A DNA stretch of 37,130 nt from Kiritimatiellia bacterium (GCA_017520845.1 JAFXEU010000042.1:1-37130); one strand, 5' to 3'; positions 1-8,547 are shown, counted from the first letter of the stretch. Notes: a model not told the origin generated them from the letters alone. A program made the numbers and translations.

Positions 1-56
1 ATCTCGGCGAGGATTTCTGCTCTGGAACGAGTCTTTTTCAAGGATTTGGTTTTCAT
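1..56 (-). CDS. 5' end of an unidentified minus-strand gene (partial)
   Basis: An ATG on the minus strand at 56-54 opens a frame that runs off the left edge after 18 codons. The visible N-terminus is basic (MKTKSLKKTRSRAEILAE). No Shine-Dalgarno is seen, but a TATAAT lies 6 nt upstream, so a leaderless transcript is possible. It is divergent from rplM. Too little is visible to assign a function. Confidence 0.45.
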   Translation of the reverse strand, partial: MKTKSLKKTRSRAEILAE

Positions 57-75
57 ACATATATTATAGTATATG
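57..75 (-). promoter_or_regulatory. -10 element of the divergent partial gene, inside a small palindrome
   Basis: Read on the minus strand, TATAAT occupies 68-63, 6 nt before the ATG at 56. The surrounding bases form a 7-bp inverted repeat (ACATATA and TATATGT, 6-nt spacer). No convincing -35 box was found. Confidence 0.4.
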
Positions 76-160
76 TGTTCGCAAAATGCAAGCGGAAATA
101 TTGGGGTGCTTGCATAAATTTCTCGGTGCACCCGTGGGGATATTCCAGTGCGCAACGCTA

Positions 161-190
161 TTGCAATCAAAGGGCATTTTTTGGTAAAAT
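161..190 (+). promoter_or_regulatory. Promoter of rplM-rpsI
   Basis: TTGCAA (161-166), an 18-nt spacer and an extended -10 (TG at 182-183, TAAAAT at 185-190). This predicts a start near 197 and a leader of about 118 nt before the rplM start codon. Confidence 0.6.
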
Positions 191-204
191 ATATCCTCAA
201 TTGC

Positions 205-280
205 GAAGTCGGGGGAATAAACCGGCTTCCCTGTCCGAGGAAGGTCCTCGGGCTGTAAAGCGGACAAAACCCCGGATAAA
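205..280 (+). promoter_or_regulatory. Structured 5' leader of rplM (candidate L13 autoregulatory element)
   Basis: Nested inverted repeats lie between the promoter and rplM. The outer stem is CGGGG (210-214) with CCCCG (270-274). The middle stem is TGTCCG (232-237) with CGGACA (261-266). An inner hairpin is CCGAGGA (235-241) with TCCTCGG (245-251), a 7-bp stem with a 3-nt loop that competes with the middle stem. Ribosomal-protein operons often carry leaders bound by their own product. That role here is an inference from position and folding potential, not from a match to a known L13 leader. Confidence 0.35.
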
Positions 281-314
281 GGGCACAAATCCGTAAGAAA
301 AAAGGAAAATAAAG

Positions 315-746
315 ATGCAGAAGAGCTATCGTGCTCCGAATCCCGGCGACAACCGCCAGTGGTTCCTCATCGACGCGAAGGGCCAGTCTCTCGGTCGTAT
401 CGCCGTCGTTATCGCCAACAAACTCCGCGCCAAGGATCTCCCCACGTTTGATCCGTCCGTCGACGCCGGCAGCTTCGTTATCGTCACGAACGCCGCTGAA
501 GTCAAGCTCACGGGCAACAAGGAAGAGCAGAAGGAATATCAGCGCTACAGCGGTTTCCGCAACGGCCTTAAGCGTTTCAGCGCCGCCGAGATGCGCGCCA
601 GCCATCCTGACCGCATGATCAAGGAAGCTGTCTGGGGTATGCTCCCGAAGAACAACATCGCCCGCAAGATGATGACGCGTCTTAAAGTCTTCGCCGGCGC
701 CGAACACACCCACGCCGCGCAGAAGCCGGTCGAAATCAAGCTCTAA
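315..746 (+). CDS. rplM: 50S ribosomal protein L13
   Basis: A 143-residue protein, the usual L13 length. L13 signatures include the N-terminal WFLIDAKGQSLGRIA stretch, the GSFVIVTNAAEVKLTG region, the YQRYSGFRNGLK segment and the AVWGMLPKN motif before the basic C-terminus. L13 binds 23S rRNA early in 50S assembly. An AAGGA motif sits just upstream of the ATG. The gene is followed after 14 nt by rpsI, the conserved rplM-rpsI pair. A structured leader precedes it. Confidence 0.97.
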   Translation: MQKSYRAPNPGDNRQWFLIDAKGQSLGRIAVVIANKLRAKDLPTFDPSVDAGSFVIVTNAAEVKLTGNKEEQKEYQRYSGFRNGLKRFSAAEMRASHPDRMIKEAVWGMLPKNNIARKMMTRLKVFAGAEHTHAAQKPVEIKL

Positions 747-760
747 GGAGATAATTTAAA

Positions 761-1162
761 ATGGCTACCAAGAAAGCAATTTCCGCCGGAACAGGCCGTC
801 GCAAAACCGCGACCGCCCGCGTCAATCTCGTTGAAGGTACCGGTGTCTGGACCGTCAACAAGGTCGCTCTCGACGAATACATCACTTCCGAGGCTCTCCG
901 CGACTACCTCAAGCAGCCCGTCGCCATCTCCGGATTTGACATGTCCAAGGTCGACGTCGTCGCGTTCGCAAAGGGCGGCGGCATTTCCGGTCAGGCCGGC
1001 GCCATCCGCCACGGCCTCGCCCGCGCTCTCGTTCTCGCCGATGAGGCGACCCGCGCCGCTCTCAAGAAGGCCGGTTGCCTTACCCGCGACAGCCGCATGA
1101 AAGAGCGTAAGAAACCCGGTCAGCCCGGTGCCCGCAAGCGCTTCCAGTTCTCGAAGCGTTAA
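761..1162 (+). CDS. rpsI: 30S ribosomal protein S9
   Basis: A 133-residue protein of normal S9 length. It shows the N-terminal GTGRRKTATARV motif, the GGGISGQAGAIRHGLARAL core, and the basic tail ending KKPGQPGARKRFQFSKR whose final Lys-Arg reaches the ribosomal P site. AAGGAG lies about 12 nt upstream of the ATG. It is the second and last gene of the rplM operon, followed by a terminator-like hairpin. Confidence 0.97.
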   Translation: MATKKAISAGTGRRKTATARVNLVEGTGVWTVNKVALDEYITSEALRDYLKQPVAISGFDMSKVDVVAFAKGGGISGQAGAIRHGLARALVLADEATRAALKKAGCLTRDSRMKERKKPGQPGARKRFQFSKR

Positions 1163-1174
1163 TTCCGCGACAGG

Positions 1175-1249
1175 TGCCCGGATACGAGATGTCTGCGGCG
1201 GGGTTTTCTCCGCCTCAGCTTTTCGGCCGGGCATCGGTTTTTTGTTTTT
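1175..1249 (+). terminator. Rho-independent terminator after rpsI
   Basis: Outer arms TGCCCGG (1175-1181) and CCGGGCA (1227-1233) enclose an inner GGCGG/CCGCC stem (1197-1201, 1210-1214). A T-rich tract (six T, G, five T) follows from about 1238. It separates the ribosomal operon from the helicase gene. Confidence 0.6.
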
Positions 1250-1254
1250 GAAAT

Positions 1255-1277
1255 ACTTCACGTCTGCCGCGTGAAGT
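1255..1277 (+). repeat. Short perfect hairpin upstream of the helicase gene
   Basis: ACTTCACG (1255-1262) and CGTGAAGT (1270-1277) form an 8-bp stem with a 7-nt loop, ending 15 nt before the helicase ATG. It could be a translational control hairpin or an operator. No T-run follows, so it is unlikely to be a terminator. Confidence 0.4.
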
Positions 1278-1292
1278 TTATAGGTATATGAT

Positions 1293-3197
1293 ATGGCATT
1301 TGGATTTTTAAAGAAACTTGTCGGCATTTTCACGGGCGGCAAGAAGGCGAAGTCTAAAGACAGCGCGCATCAGAACGGCAAGTCGCGCCGTAGCAAGAAG
1401 GGCGCCGGTCAGCAGCGCGGTGACGAGAAGAACCGTCAGCGCCGCAACGAAGGAAAGCAGCGTCAGGGCGATCGCCGTCAGAACAGTCAGGTCAACGCCC
1501 AGCGCCAGGGCGCAGAGGGCCGTTCGCAGAATTTCAATCAGTCCCGCAACGACCGCCGCAACGACAAGAATCGCCGCAATCATAATGATCGCGGCCGCAA
1601 GGGACCCGCTCCCGTAAATACCGCCGCCGACCAGATGCGTCCGGGCGGAGTCGTTTCCGAGCGCGAAATGGCCGCGCGCAAGGCCGCTCATGCGTCGTGG
1701 GATCCGTCGAGTTTTGTCGTCGAACCCATGGAGGGCAAGAAGCGTTTTCACGATTTCGATCTCCCCGGCGAAGTGATGCACGGTATCGCGGATCTCGGGT
1801 TCAAGTACTGTACCGAGATTCAGGCGATTTCGCTCGAGCAGGCTCTTGCGGGGAAGAATATCGCCGGTAAGGCCCAGACCGGTTCGGGCAAAACGGCGGC
1901 GTTTCTCGTCGCGATTCTGACGCGCTATCTGCGCACGCCCGAAAACCGCGCGAAATCGGGCGGTGCTCCGCGCGCGCTCGTTATCGCTCCGACGCGCGAG
2001 CTCGTTATTCAGATTTGTAAAGACGCCGATAAAATCGGCAAATACTGCAATTTAAGATCGCTCGCAGTTTACGGCGGCATGGATTACGATCGTCAGCGCG
2101 AAGAGGTTCTCGGCGCTCCCGTCGATCTTTTGGTCGCCACGCCCGGCAGACTTCTCGACTTCGTAAAGTCCCGCGTCATCGATCTTTCGAGCGTCGATAC
2201 TCTCGTTATCGACGAGGCCGACAGAATGCTCGATATGGGCTTCATCCCCGACGTAAGACGTATCATGAGCTATCTGCCGGCCAAGAACAGGCGCGCGACG
2301 ATGCTTTATTCGGCGACGCTCAACGATACGGTCATGCGCCTTGCGCTCAACTGGATGGAAGAGCCTTACCGCGCCGAAGTCGAAAGCGAGACCAACGCGA
2401 CGGATACGGTCCGTCAGGTCGTTTACATCGTCAGAGCCAAAGACAAGTTCAAGGTTCTTTTCAACCATATCGCGCTTCATCCCGAGGCGAGGACCATCGT
2501 CTTCTGCAACCGAAAGGCGACGACAGACGACGTTTACTCTTCGCTTAAGGTTCGCGGCGTTTCGGTCGAGATGCTCTCCGGCGACGTAAACCAGAATAAG
2601 CGTCTTAAGGTTCTCGACGCTTTCCGCGACGGCGAGGTTAAGGTCGTCGTCGCGACCGACGTCGCGGGACGCGGAATAGACATCAAGGGGCTTGAATACG
2701 TGATAAACTTCGACTTCCCGTACGAGGCCGAGGATTACGTCCACCGTATCGGCCGCACGGGCCGCGCAGGTTCGACCGGTATCGCCATCAGTTTCGCCGA
2801 CGAGGACGAGAGCTTCGCCATCCCCGAGATCGAAGAGTACATCAAAGAGCCTTTGAAGTGCACGATGATCCAGGATGACGATCCGCTTCTTAAAGAGGTT
2901 CCTCCGCGCGGAACGAAACTCGGCGAGGTCGACAGCGCCGCGCGCGAGACCGTCGATGCGCGTGAGGCGGTCGGCGAAGAGGAGAAGGCCGCCGCCGCCG
3001 CGCTTACCGGCGTTTTGGCGAACGCGAACGCGACGACAGCGAGCGGTGCCCCCGCAGTGCTGAAGGAAGACGCCCCGCAGCGCAAGCTTCCGAGCTTTGA
3101 GAACGCCCACGAGCCGAAGGCCCCGCTGCGCGACGAAAGCGACATCTACTCCAAGCCTGTCGAGCAGACCGCAAAGACGGAGGAGTTTACGGTTTAG
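1293..3197 (+). CDS. DEAD-box ATP-dependent RNA helicase
   Basis: A 634-residue protein. Residues 20-125 are a very basic Lys/Arg/Gln/Asn-rich, probably disordered, extension likely to bind RNA. The helicase core follows: FxxFDLP and Q-motif (about 147-175), Walker A AQTGSGKT (about 194), PTREL, VATPGR, the DEAD box in VIDEADRMLDMGF (about 305), SAT (about 338), and the C-terminal lobe with VATDVAGRGID and HRIGRTGRAG (about 483). An acidic, Ala-rich tail ends the protein. This architecture fits the RhlE/RhlB-like group that remodels structured RNA, for example in ribosome assembly or RNA decay. The exact subfamily is not resolved. It follows the ribosomal protein operon but has its own upstream hairpin. 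Confidence 0.93.
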   Translation: MAFGFLKKLVGIFTGGKKAKSKDSAHQNGKSRRSKKGAGQQRGDEKNRQRRNEGKQRQGDRRQNSQVNAQRQGAEGRSQNFNQSRNDRRNDKNRRNHNDRGRKGPAPVNTAADQMRPGGVVSEREMAARKAAHASWDPSSFVVEPMEGKKRFHDFDLPGEVMHGIADLGFKYCTEIQAISLEQALAGKNIAGKAQTGSGKTAAFLVAILTRYLRTPENRAKSGGAPRALVIAPTRELVIQICKDADKIGKYCNLRSLAVYGGMDYDRQREEVLGAPVDLLVATPGRLLDFVKSRVIDLSSVDTLVIDEADRMLDMGFIPDVRRIMSYLPAKNRRATMLYSATLNDTVMRLALNWMEEPYRAEVESETNATDTVRQVVYIVRAKDKFKVLFNHIALHPEARTIVFCNRKATTDDVYSSLKVRGVSVEMLSGDVNQNKRLKVLDAFRDGEVKVVVATDVAGRGIDIKGLEYVINFDFPYEAEDYVHRIGRTGRAGSTGIAISFADEDESFAIPEIEEYIKEPLKCTMIQDDDPLLKEVPPRGTKLGEVDSAARETVDAREAVGEEEKAAAAALTGVLANANATTASGAPAVLKEDAPQRKLPSFENAHEPKAPLRDESDIYSKPVEQTAKTEEFTV

Positions 3198-3220
3198 TCG
3201 TTAGCGATTGGTGGATCGTG

Positions 3221-4030
3221 ATGAAGTTATCGGTTGTTATAACGACAAAGAATGAGGCGGCGAATATCGCTGCCTCTATTCATTCGTTCGACAGCGCCGT
3301 CGCGCGCGGCGACGCTGAAGTGATTGTCGTAGACAACGCTTCTTCCGACGACACTAAAAAAATCGCTCTCGAACTCGGCGCGGCAGTTTATGACAAGGGT
3401 CCCGAACGCAGTGCCCAGCGCAATTTAGGCTGGCGTATGGCCCGCGGCGAATGGGTTATCGTTCTCGACGCCGATATGATAATTCCGCCGGAGACGGTGG
3501 AGGAAATTCTTTCCGTGGAAGGTGCCGACGCGTATTGGATTCCCGAGGTACGTACGGGGAGCGGCTTCCGCGTAAAGGCGCGTAACTTTGAACGAAGCTT
3601 CTATGACGGCACTTGCATTGACGCTCTTAGACTTTTCAGAAAGGGCGTACTTGAGGCGACGGGCGGTTACGATGAAAATCTTATCGCCGGACCTGAAGAC
3701 TGGGAACTGGATATACGCGTTCTCGCTACCGGCGCGAAATGCGCCGTTCTCAAGAACCATCTTATCCATAACGAGAAGCGCCTTACCTTTAAGAAGATGC
3801 TGGAGAAGAAAGCGTATTATACCAAGAGCTTCGCCGCCTATAAAGAAAAGTGGCGCGGACATCCGTCGGTGCGCCGCCAGTTCTCACCGTGGTACCGCTT
3901 TGTCGGCGTCTTTGTCGAGAAGGGAAAGTGGAAAAAGGTTCTCCGTCATCCTGTACTTTTCGCCGGCGTGATGTTCGAGCGTTTTGCCGTCGGAATCGTA
4001 TATTTGTTCAATCGTAAAAAATCCCGCTGA
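3221..4030 (+). CDS. Family 2 glycosyltransferase
   Basis: About 269 residues with a GT-A fold. The N-terminal LSVVITTKNEAANIAASI stretch, the VIVVDNASSDDTKKIA nucleotide-binding segment and the DADM (DxD-type) metal site are clear. A GPEDWELDIR segment occupies the acceptor/catalytic position. GT2 enzymes move a sugar from a nucleotide- or lipid-linked donor to glycans, lipids or proteins; the substrate cannot be told here. I prefer ATG 3221 over the GTG directly before it. It starts about 20 nt after the helicase stop and ends 20 nt before the hydrogenase-like genes, so it may be cotranscribed with either. The C-terminus is hydrophobic then basic, suggesting membrane association. Confidence 0.85.
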   Translation: MKLSVVITTKNEAANIAASIHSFDSAVARGDAEVIVVDNASSDDTKKIALELGAAVYDKGPERSAQRNLGWRMARGEWVIVLDADMIIPPETVEEILSVEGADAYWIPEVRTGSGFRVKARNFERSFYDGTCIDALRLFRKGVLEATGGYDENLIAGPEDWELDIRVLATGAKCAVLKNHLIHNEKRLTFKKMLEKKAYYTKSFAAYKEKWRGHPSVRRQFSPWYRFVGVFVEKGKWKKVLRHPVLFAGVMFERFAVGIVYLFNRKKSR

Positions 4031-4050
4031 ATTTTTAGTCGAGCGCTTTT

Positions 4051-5739
4051 ATGATATCTCTTGAAACATTTTTTTCGATACCGATCCTGGTGGTCTCCGT
4101 CGCTGCGGCCGTTCACGCTACGGCCTATATCCACGGTGAAGCGCGCCGTCACCTCGTGCGTTTCTGGGGCTTTTTCCCGGCAACGGTCGCCTCGATGCTG
4201 GCGGTTGTCCATGTCGGGGGTAAACTCCAGTTTCTTCTTGCGTGGGAGGCGATGGGCCTCGCGTCCGCCGGTCTCGTGGCTTTTGAATCCAAAGAGAAAA
4301 GCGTTAAAAAGGCGACTTGGATATATCTTCTCGCCTGTCATGCCGGAGCCTGCGCGTTGATGCTCACTGGTGTTTTTCAAATGCGTCCTGACGCATGGAT
4401 CGCGGCATTCGCGTTCGCGGTTGTCGGCTTTGGTCTAAAAATAGGTTTTCCTCCGTTTCACGCCTGGCTTCCCGAGGCCCATCCGGCTGCACCTGCGCCC
4501 GCTTCGGCCATAATGTCGGGCGCGATGATTCCTCTTGGATTTTTCGGTCTTCTTAAGTTTTTCCCTATCGCCCGTCTTTCGTCTTTTGACGCCCAGGTTT
4601 ACGGATGGACGCTTCTCGCTCTTGGCGCGATCGGCGCCGTGGGCGGTATTCTTTTCTCTCTGCCGCAGTCCAATCTTAAACGTCTTTTGGCCTTTTCGTC
4701 GGTAGAGAATATGGGCGTCGTTTCCATGGGGCTCGGGCTTGGGGCTGTTTTGTACGCGCGCGGCGATTTTACTCCGCCGGCGCTCCTGGCGATCGCAGGT
4801 GCGCTTGTTCATATATTAAATCACGCGTTTCTTAAAGGAGCGCTCTTTCTCGGCGCCGGTTCGGTTCTGCGCCAGACGGGCACTCTCGATCAGGATCGTC
4901 TCGGAGGGCTTTTGAGGCGAATGCCTTTTACGGGTTCGCTCTTTACGGTTAACGCCTTCGCTCTTGCGGGGCTTCCGCCTTTGAACGGTTTTATGGGGGA
5001 GTTGGCGATTTACGTTTCGGCTTTTCTCGCGATAAATACGGGCGACCCGGTTCTTGCTTCCGCCGGATTTCTCGTTGCGCTCGCGCTCGCGCTTACGGGC
5101 GGTCTTGCCGCAACGGCATACGCCAAGTCGATCGGGTGCGCGTTTCTCGGCGAAAGCCGCAGTCGTGAAGCCGCAGACGCGGCGGAAACCCCGAAGCGCA
5201 TGTATTTCGCCCAGATATTCCTGTCGCTCTTTTCGCTGGCGATGATTCCGGGGAGCGTCTATTTCATTCATAAGTTTACGGGCGGATTTAAGACTGAGAT
5301 TTTTATTATGACGGCGATGGTCGGTTTTACGTTTGTCGCCGTTGTCGTATCGCTGCTCCTTCTTCGCCGCTTCATCTGCCCGCGCGGCAAGATGAAACCC
5401 CGTCTCCCCGTCTGGGACTGCGGATATGACGCGCCGACATCGCGGATGGCGTATACGGCGACGGCGTTTACGCAGCCTCTCGTCGATCTCTTCCGCCCGA
5501 TTCTCAAGTCGCGCCGTCATGTTCAGCCTTTCAAGGGCGATCCGGCCGCTCCTTCCGGTGCGGCTATCGCGACCGAGACCGACGACTTCGCGCTGGGCGG
5601 ACTTTGGCGGCCTCTCTTCTCCCGTGCGGCGCGTCTTTTCCAGCGCGTGCATCTGTTGCAGAGCGGCTCTCTACATCTTTATATTTTAATAATTCTCATC
5701 GCGGTATTGGCGCTTCTCGTCGCCGCATTGGTCTCATGA
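4051..5739 (+). CDS. hyfB: Hydrogenase-4-type membrane subunit HyfB (NuoL/M-like antiporter)
   Basis: A 562-residue polytopic protein of the proton-conducting transporter family (NuoL/M/N, MrpA/D, HyfB). Typical marks are the LAWEAMGLASAGL helix with its Glu, GFPPFHAWLPEAHPAAPAP, the LKRLLAFSSVENMG segment, LNHAFLKGALFLGAG, and the C-terminal WDCGY...MAYTATAFTQP signature that I associate with HyfB/HycC. It is somewhat shorter than E. coli HyfB. In group 4 hydrogenases it forms an ion channel in the membrane arm. Its stop overlaps the next start by ATGA (5736-5739), implying translational coupling. Confidence 0.87.
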   Translation: MISLETFFSIPILVVSVAAAVHATAYIHGEARRHLVRFWGFFPATVASMLAVVHVGGKLQFLLAWEAMGLASAGLVAFESKEKSVKKATWIYLLACHAGACALMLTGVFQMRPDAWIAAFAFAVVGFGLKIGFPPFHAWLPEAHPAAPAPASAIMSGAMIPLGFFGLLKFFPIARLSSFDAQVYGWTLLALGAIGAVGGILFSLPQSNLKRLLAFSSVENMGVVSMGLGLGAVLYARGDFTPPALLAIAGALVHILNHAFLKGALFLGAGSVLRQTGTLDQDRLGGLLRRMPFTGSLFTVNAFALAGLPPLNGFMGELAIYVSAFLAINTGDPVLASAGFLVALALALTGGLAATAYAKSIGCAFLGESRSREAADAAETPKRMYFAQIFLSLFSLAMIPGSVYFIHKFTGGFKTEIFIMTAMVGFTFVAVVVSLLLLRRFICPRGKMKPRLPVWDCGYDAPTSRMAYTATAFTQPLVDLFRPILKSRRHVQPFKGDPAAPSGAAIATETDDFALGGLWRPLFSRAARLFQRVHLLQSGSLHLYILIILIAVLALLVAALVS

Positions 5740-6635
5740 ATATTCTAAGCGTGATTCTTGCGGCTCTTCTCGCGCCGCTTTTCATCGGCATCGTAAATCA
5801 GACGAAAGCCTTCTTCGGCGGTCGCCGCGGACCGGGGCTTTTTCGACTCTACAGGGATCTGTTTAAACTGGTGCGCAAATCCTGTCCGCGCCCGCAGCCT
5901 TCAACCTGGATTTTCGATATATCCCAGAGCGTTTCGCTCGCGTCGGTTATCGCGGCGGCGGCGGTTTTTCCCTGGGCCGGCTTCGGCCTCGGCTCGACTA
6001 TGGTTCCAGCCGTTCTCTTCTTTTACATTCTTGCCGCCGGCAGGTTTTTTACCGTCATCGGAGCATTGGACGCGGGAAACGCTTTCGAGGGGATGGGCGC
6101 GTCGCGTGAGATGCAGTTCTCCACTCTCGTCGAGCCGGTTGTATTCGTCGTTCTCGGATTTCTCGTCATATTAAACGGAGACGTTTCTCTTTCGAGTATT
6201 CTCTCGGGTGTTTCGGTCGAGACGTGGCGCGAGAGCATAGTCGCGCTCATTTTGGTTTTCGTCGCCTTTTATGCGGTGTTCCTTCTTGAGAACTGCCGTG
6301 TTCCGTTCGACGATCCCGAGACCCACCTTGAGCTTACGATGATTCACGAGGCGATGCTTCTCGACGTCGGCGGCGTCGATCTGGCGTTTGCGCTTTATGC
6401 TGCCGCTCTAAAGTTCATGTTGCTTGCGGCGTTTCTTGTGGCGATGTTCATCCCTCAATCAGGTAACGCCTGGGTTCATCTGGCGTCCGTATTTGGCGGG
6501 GTTGCCTTTATTTCTCTCGTAACCGGTGTTGTCGAGTCGGTTACGGCGCGGGTGAGATTCTTTAAAACGCCCCAGATGCTTCTCGGGGCGTTGTTGATGG
6601 CTTCGCTCGCCGTTTTCTTCCTGGCTTGTTTTTAA
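5736..6635 (+). CDS. hyfC: Hydrogenase-4-type membrane subunit HyfC (NuoH/HycD-like)
   Basis: About 299 residues. The start chosen is the ATG at 5736 in the ATGA overlap; an in-frame earlier start would lie deep in hyfB. NuoH-family features are the GRRGPGLFRLYRDLFKLVRK loop, DAGNAFEGMGASREM, the ENCRVPFDDPETHLELTMIH stretch and multiple membrane helices. In complex I and group 4 hydrogenases this subunit anchors the peripheral arm and lines the quinone or ferredoxin-side cavity. The neighbours are hyfB and hyfE homologues. Confidence 0.88.
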   Translation: MNILSVILAALLAPLFIGIVNQTKAFFGGRRGPGLFRLYRDLFKLVRKSCPRPQPSTWIFDISQSVSLASVIAAAAVFPWAGFGLGSTMVPAVLFFYILAAGRFFTVIGALDAGNAFEGMGASREMQFSTLVEPVVFVVLGFLVILNGDVSLSSILSGVSVETWRESIVALILVFVAFYAVFLLENCRVPFDDPETHLELTMIHEAMLLDVGGVDLAFALYAAALKFMLLAAFLVAMFIPQSGNAWVHLASVFGGVAFISLVTGVVESVTARVRFFKTPQMLLGALLMASLAVFFLACF

Positions 6636-6653
6636 AGAGAGGCTGTAAGAAAA

Positions 6654-7355
6654 ATGATTACGCTTTCTGAAATAGCTCTCGCGCTCTATCTGGTGTCCGA
6701 TCTCGTTCTTGCCGGAGCGAACCGGCTGAAATCCGCCGTTCGCTTTGTCGCCATGCAGGGCGTGGTCGTGGGCATATTGCCTGTTCTTATGTGGAACTGG
6801 GCGGACGAAGGCTGCCCGGGCGCGCGCGTGTGGATAATCGCTTTCGTAAATACGCTTGTAAAAGGCGTTGCTCTTCCGATGCTTCTGATGTACGCCGTCC
6901 GTAAAGCCCGCACACGCCGCGAACTTGAGCCGATAGTATCATTTCATCTTTCCCAGCTGATCGTCTTTTTCATTGCGATCGGCGCTTTCGCCGTCGGGCG
7001 TCTTCTCCATGTTCACGCCTCGAGCGCGTCGGAGCTCGCCGTTCCCGTTGCGCTGACGACGATGGGCACGGGTCTTCTGCTTATCTGCGGCCGCAAAAAG
7101 GCGATTACCCAGGTTCTCGGATTTCTGATCCTCGAAAACGGAATATCGGTTTTCGGCGCGGCGATTCTTCTTGAGTACGGAATCGTCGTCGAACTCGGCA
7201 TTCTTCTCGACGTTTTCGCTCTCGTATTCATTCTCGGCATCGCCGTATTCCAGATAAGCCGGACATTCTCATCGACAGATACCGACAAGCTGAATCATCT
7301 CGGCGACACCCATCTGATGCATCCGCATCATCAACACGATCACGTACACGCCTGA
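6654..7355 (+). CDS. hyfE: Hydrogenase-4-type membrane subunit HyfE
   Basis: A 233-residue membrane protein with about six to seven hydrophobic segments. It matches the HyfE type in length and in motifs such as NTLVKGVALPMLL and QVLGFLILENGI (compare NuoK-like GFLxxENG). An AGAGAGG-like ribosome-binding site precedes the ATG. The C-terminus is His-rich (HPHHQHDHVHA), which could bind metal; this is an oddity I cannot tie to a known function. It is followed 1 nt later by the hyfF-like gene. Confidence 0.8.
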   Translation: MITLSEIALALYLVSDLVLAGANRLKSAVRFVAMQGVVVGILPVLMWNWADEGCPGARVWIIAFVNTLVKGVALPMLLMYAVRKARTRRELEPIVSFHLSQLIVFFIAIGAFAVGRLLHVHASSASELAVPVALTTMGTGLLLICGRKKAITQVLGFLILENGISVFGAAILLEYGIVVELGILLDVFALVFILGIAVFQISRTFSSTDTDKLNHLGDTHLMHPHHQHDHVHA

Positions 7356-7356
7356 T

Positions 7357-8541
7357 ATGGAACATAATTTAAGGAATCTTCTTTTAATTCTGACGCCGGT
7401 TCTCTTCGCGGCGAATCTGGTGCAGAGTTTCTTTTATCTGCCGCTCGCCTCCCGTCACGCGAAAACGCCGAACATGCCGGATGCGCTTTACTATACTCTC
7501 TTTATCGCGTTTTTCGGAGCGATGATTTTTGCGCTTACGGCCGGGTCGCTGCCGCTCATGTGGGTCGCGATAGAATTGACGACGTTAGTTTCGGCTCCAC
7601 TTATCGCATATCATCGTGATAAAGACGGTCTTGAGGCGATGTGGAAATATCTTCTCATCTGCTCGATCGGCATTGCATTTGCGCTTTTCGGCACGATGCT
7701 TGTGCTGCATTCTCAGACTATCGGAAGCCCGCGCTGGTTTATGGCCGGCTTCGCGTTCGTTCTGGCGGGCTATGGAACGAAGACGGGTCTCGCACCGTTC
7801 CATTCGTGGCTCCCCGACGCCCACTCCGAGGCTCCGGCCCCCGTTTCCGCTCTTCTCTCGGGTGCGCTTCTTAACTGTTCATTCTTCGCGATCGTGCGCT
7901 TCCGCGAAATGGCGCCCGCAGAGGCCGCGCCGTTCTGCGACAATTCGATGCTCGCGCTCGGTATTTTCTCGGTTGCGGTCGGCGCCGTATTCATGGTCCG
8001 CCAAAACGACTTTAAGCGTCTTTTGGCATATTCGTCGGTTGAGCATATCGGCCTTATAACGATTCTTTATTCACTTTGCGCCGGCTCGGCTGATATCAGG
8101 AGCATGATCGTTCTCGCGCTGTTCGCTCATATAGTCGCCCATTCGCTTACCAAGACGCTTCTTTTCCAGACGGCGGGCAACCTTCTTCTGGCGTTCGGCA
8201 CCCGCGCCGTGCCGGTGGTCCAGGGTCTCGCCGTTTCGATGAAGGGCCATGCTCTGATGTGGCTCGTCGGTATTGTCTTTATCTGCGCGATGCCGCCGTC
8301 CGTTCTGTTCTTCTCCGAGCTGGCGCTCGTTTTCTCCGCGCCGGTGTGGGTGTCCGCCGTTGTCCTTTTACTGCTCTTCATCGTTTTCGCCGCGATGATG
8401 AAAACAGCGCTTTCAATGGTGATGGGTAGACCCCTCGTCAAGTGCGAACGTCTGCCCGGGAGTCTTGCGCTTGTGCCGGGCGCGCTTCTTGCCGCGATAA
8501 TACTGCTCGGTATCGTGAGCGTGTATTTTGTCGCACGATAA
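7357..8541 (+). CDS. hyfF: Hydrogenase-4-type membrane subunit HyfF (NuoN/M-like antiporter)
   Basis: A 394-residue proton-conducting membrane transporter family protein, shorter than typical HyfF (about 500 residues or more). It has LPLMWVAIELTTLVSAPLIA, the GLAPFHSWLPDAHSEAPAPV loop, the FKRLLAYSSVEHIGL segment and HIVAHSLTKTLLF with conserved Lys/His. It completes a B-C-E-F membrane module. The genes for the [NiFe] large and small subunits (HyfG, HyfI) and the ferredoxin-like subunits do not follow. The next gene is a metallophosphoesterase. The catalytic arm must be encoded elsewhere, or the module serves another redox partner. Confidence 0.82.
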   Translation: MEHNLRNLLLILTPVLFAANLVQSFFYLPLASRHAKTPNMPDALYYTLFIAFFGAMIFALTAGSLPLMWVAIELTTLVSAPLIAYHRDKDGLEAMWKYLLICSIGIAFALFGTMLVLHSQTIGSPRWFMAGFAFVLAGYGTKTGLAPFHSWLPDAHSEAPAPVSALLSGALLNCSFFAIVRFREMAPAEAAPFCDNSMLALGIFSVAVGAVFMVRQNDFKRLLAYSSVEHIGLITILYSLCAGSADIRSMIVLALFAHIVAHSLTKTLLFQTAGNLLLAFGTRAVPVVQGLAVSMKGHALMWLVGIVFICAMPPSVLFFSELALVFSAPVWVSAVVLLLLFIVFAAMMKTALSMVMGRPLVKCERLPGSLALVPGALLAAIILLGIVSVYFVAR

Positions 8542-8547
8542 ATGTAT

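Noticed and set aside
75..296. 73-codon ORF before rplM
   Set aside because: It overlaps the predicted promoter and structured leader and has no ribosome-binding site or recognisable sequence.
2052..3110. 352-codon minus-strand open frame inside the helicase gene
   Set aside because: Shadow of a clearly functional DEAD-box helicase; no ribosome-binding site or domain signature.
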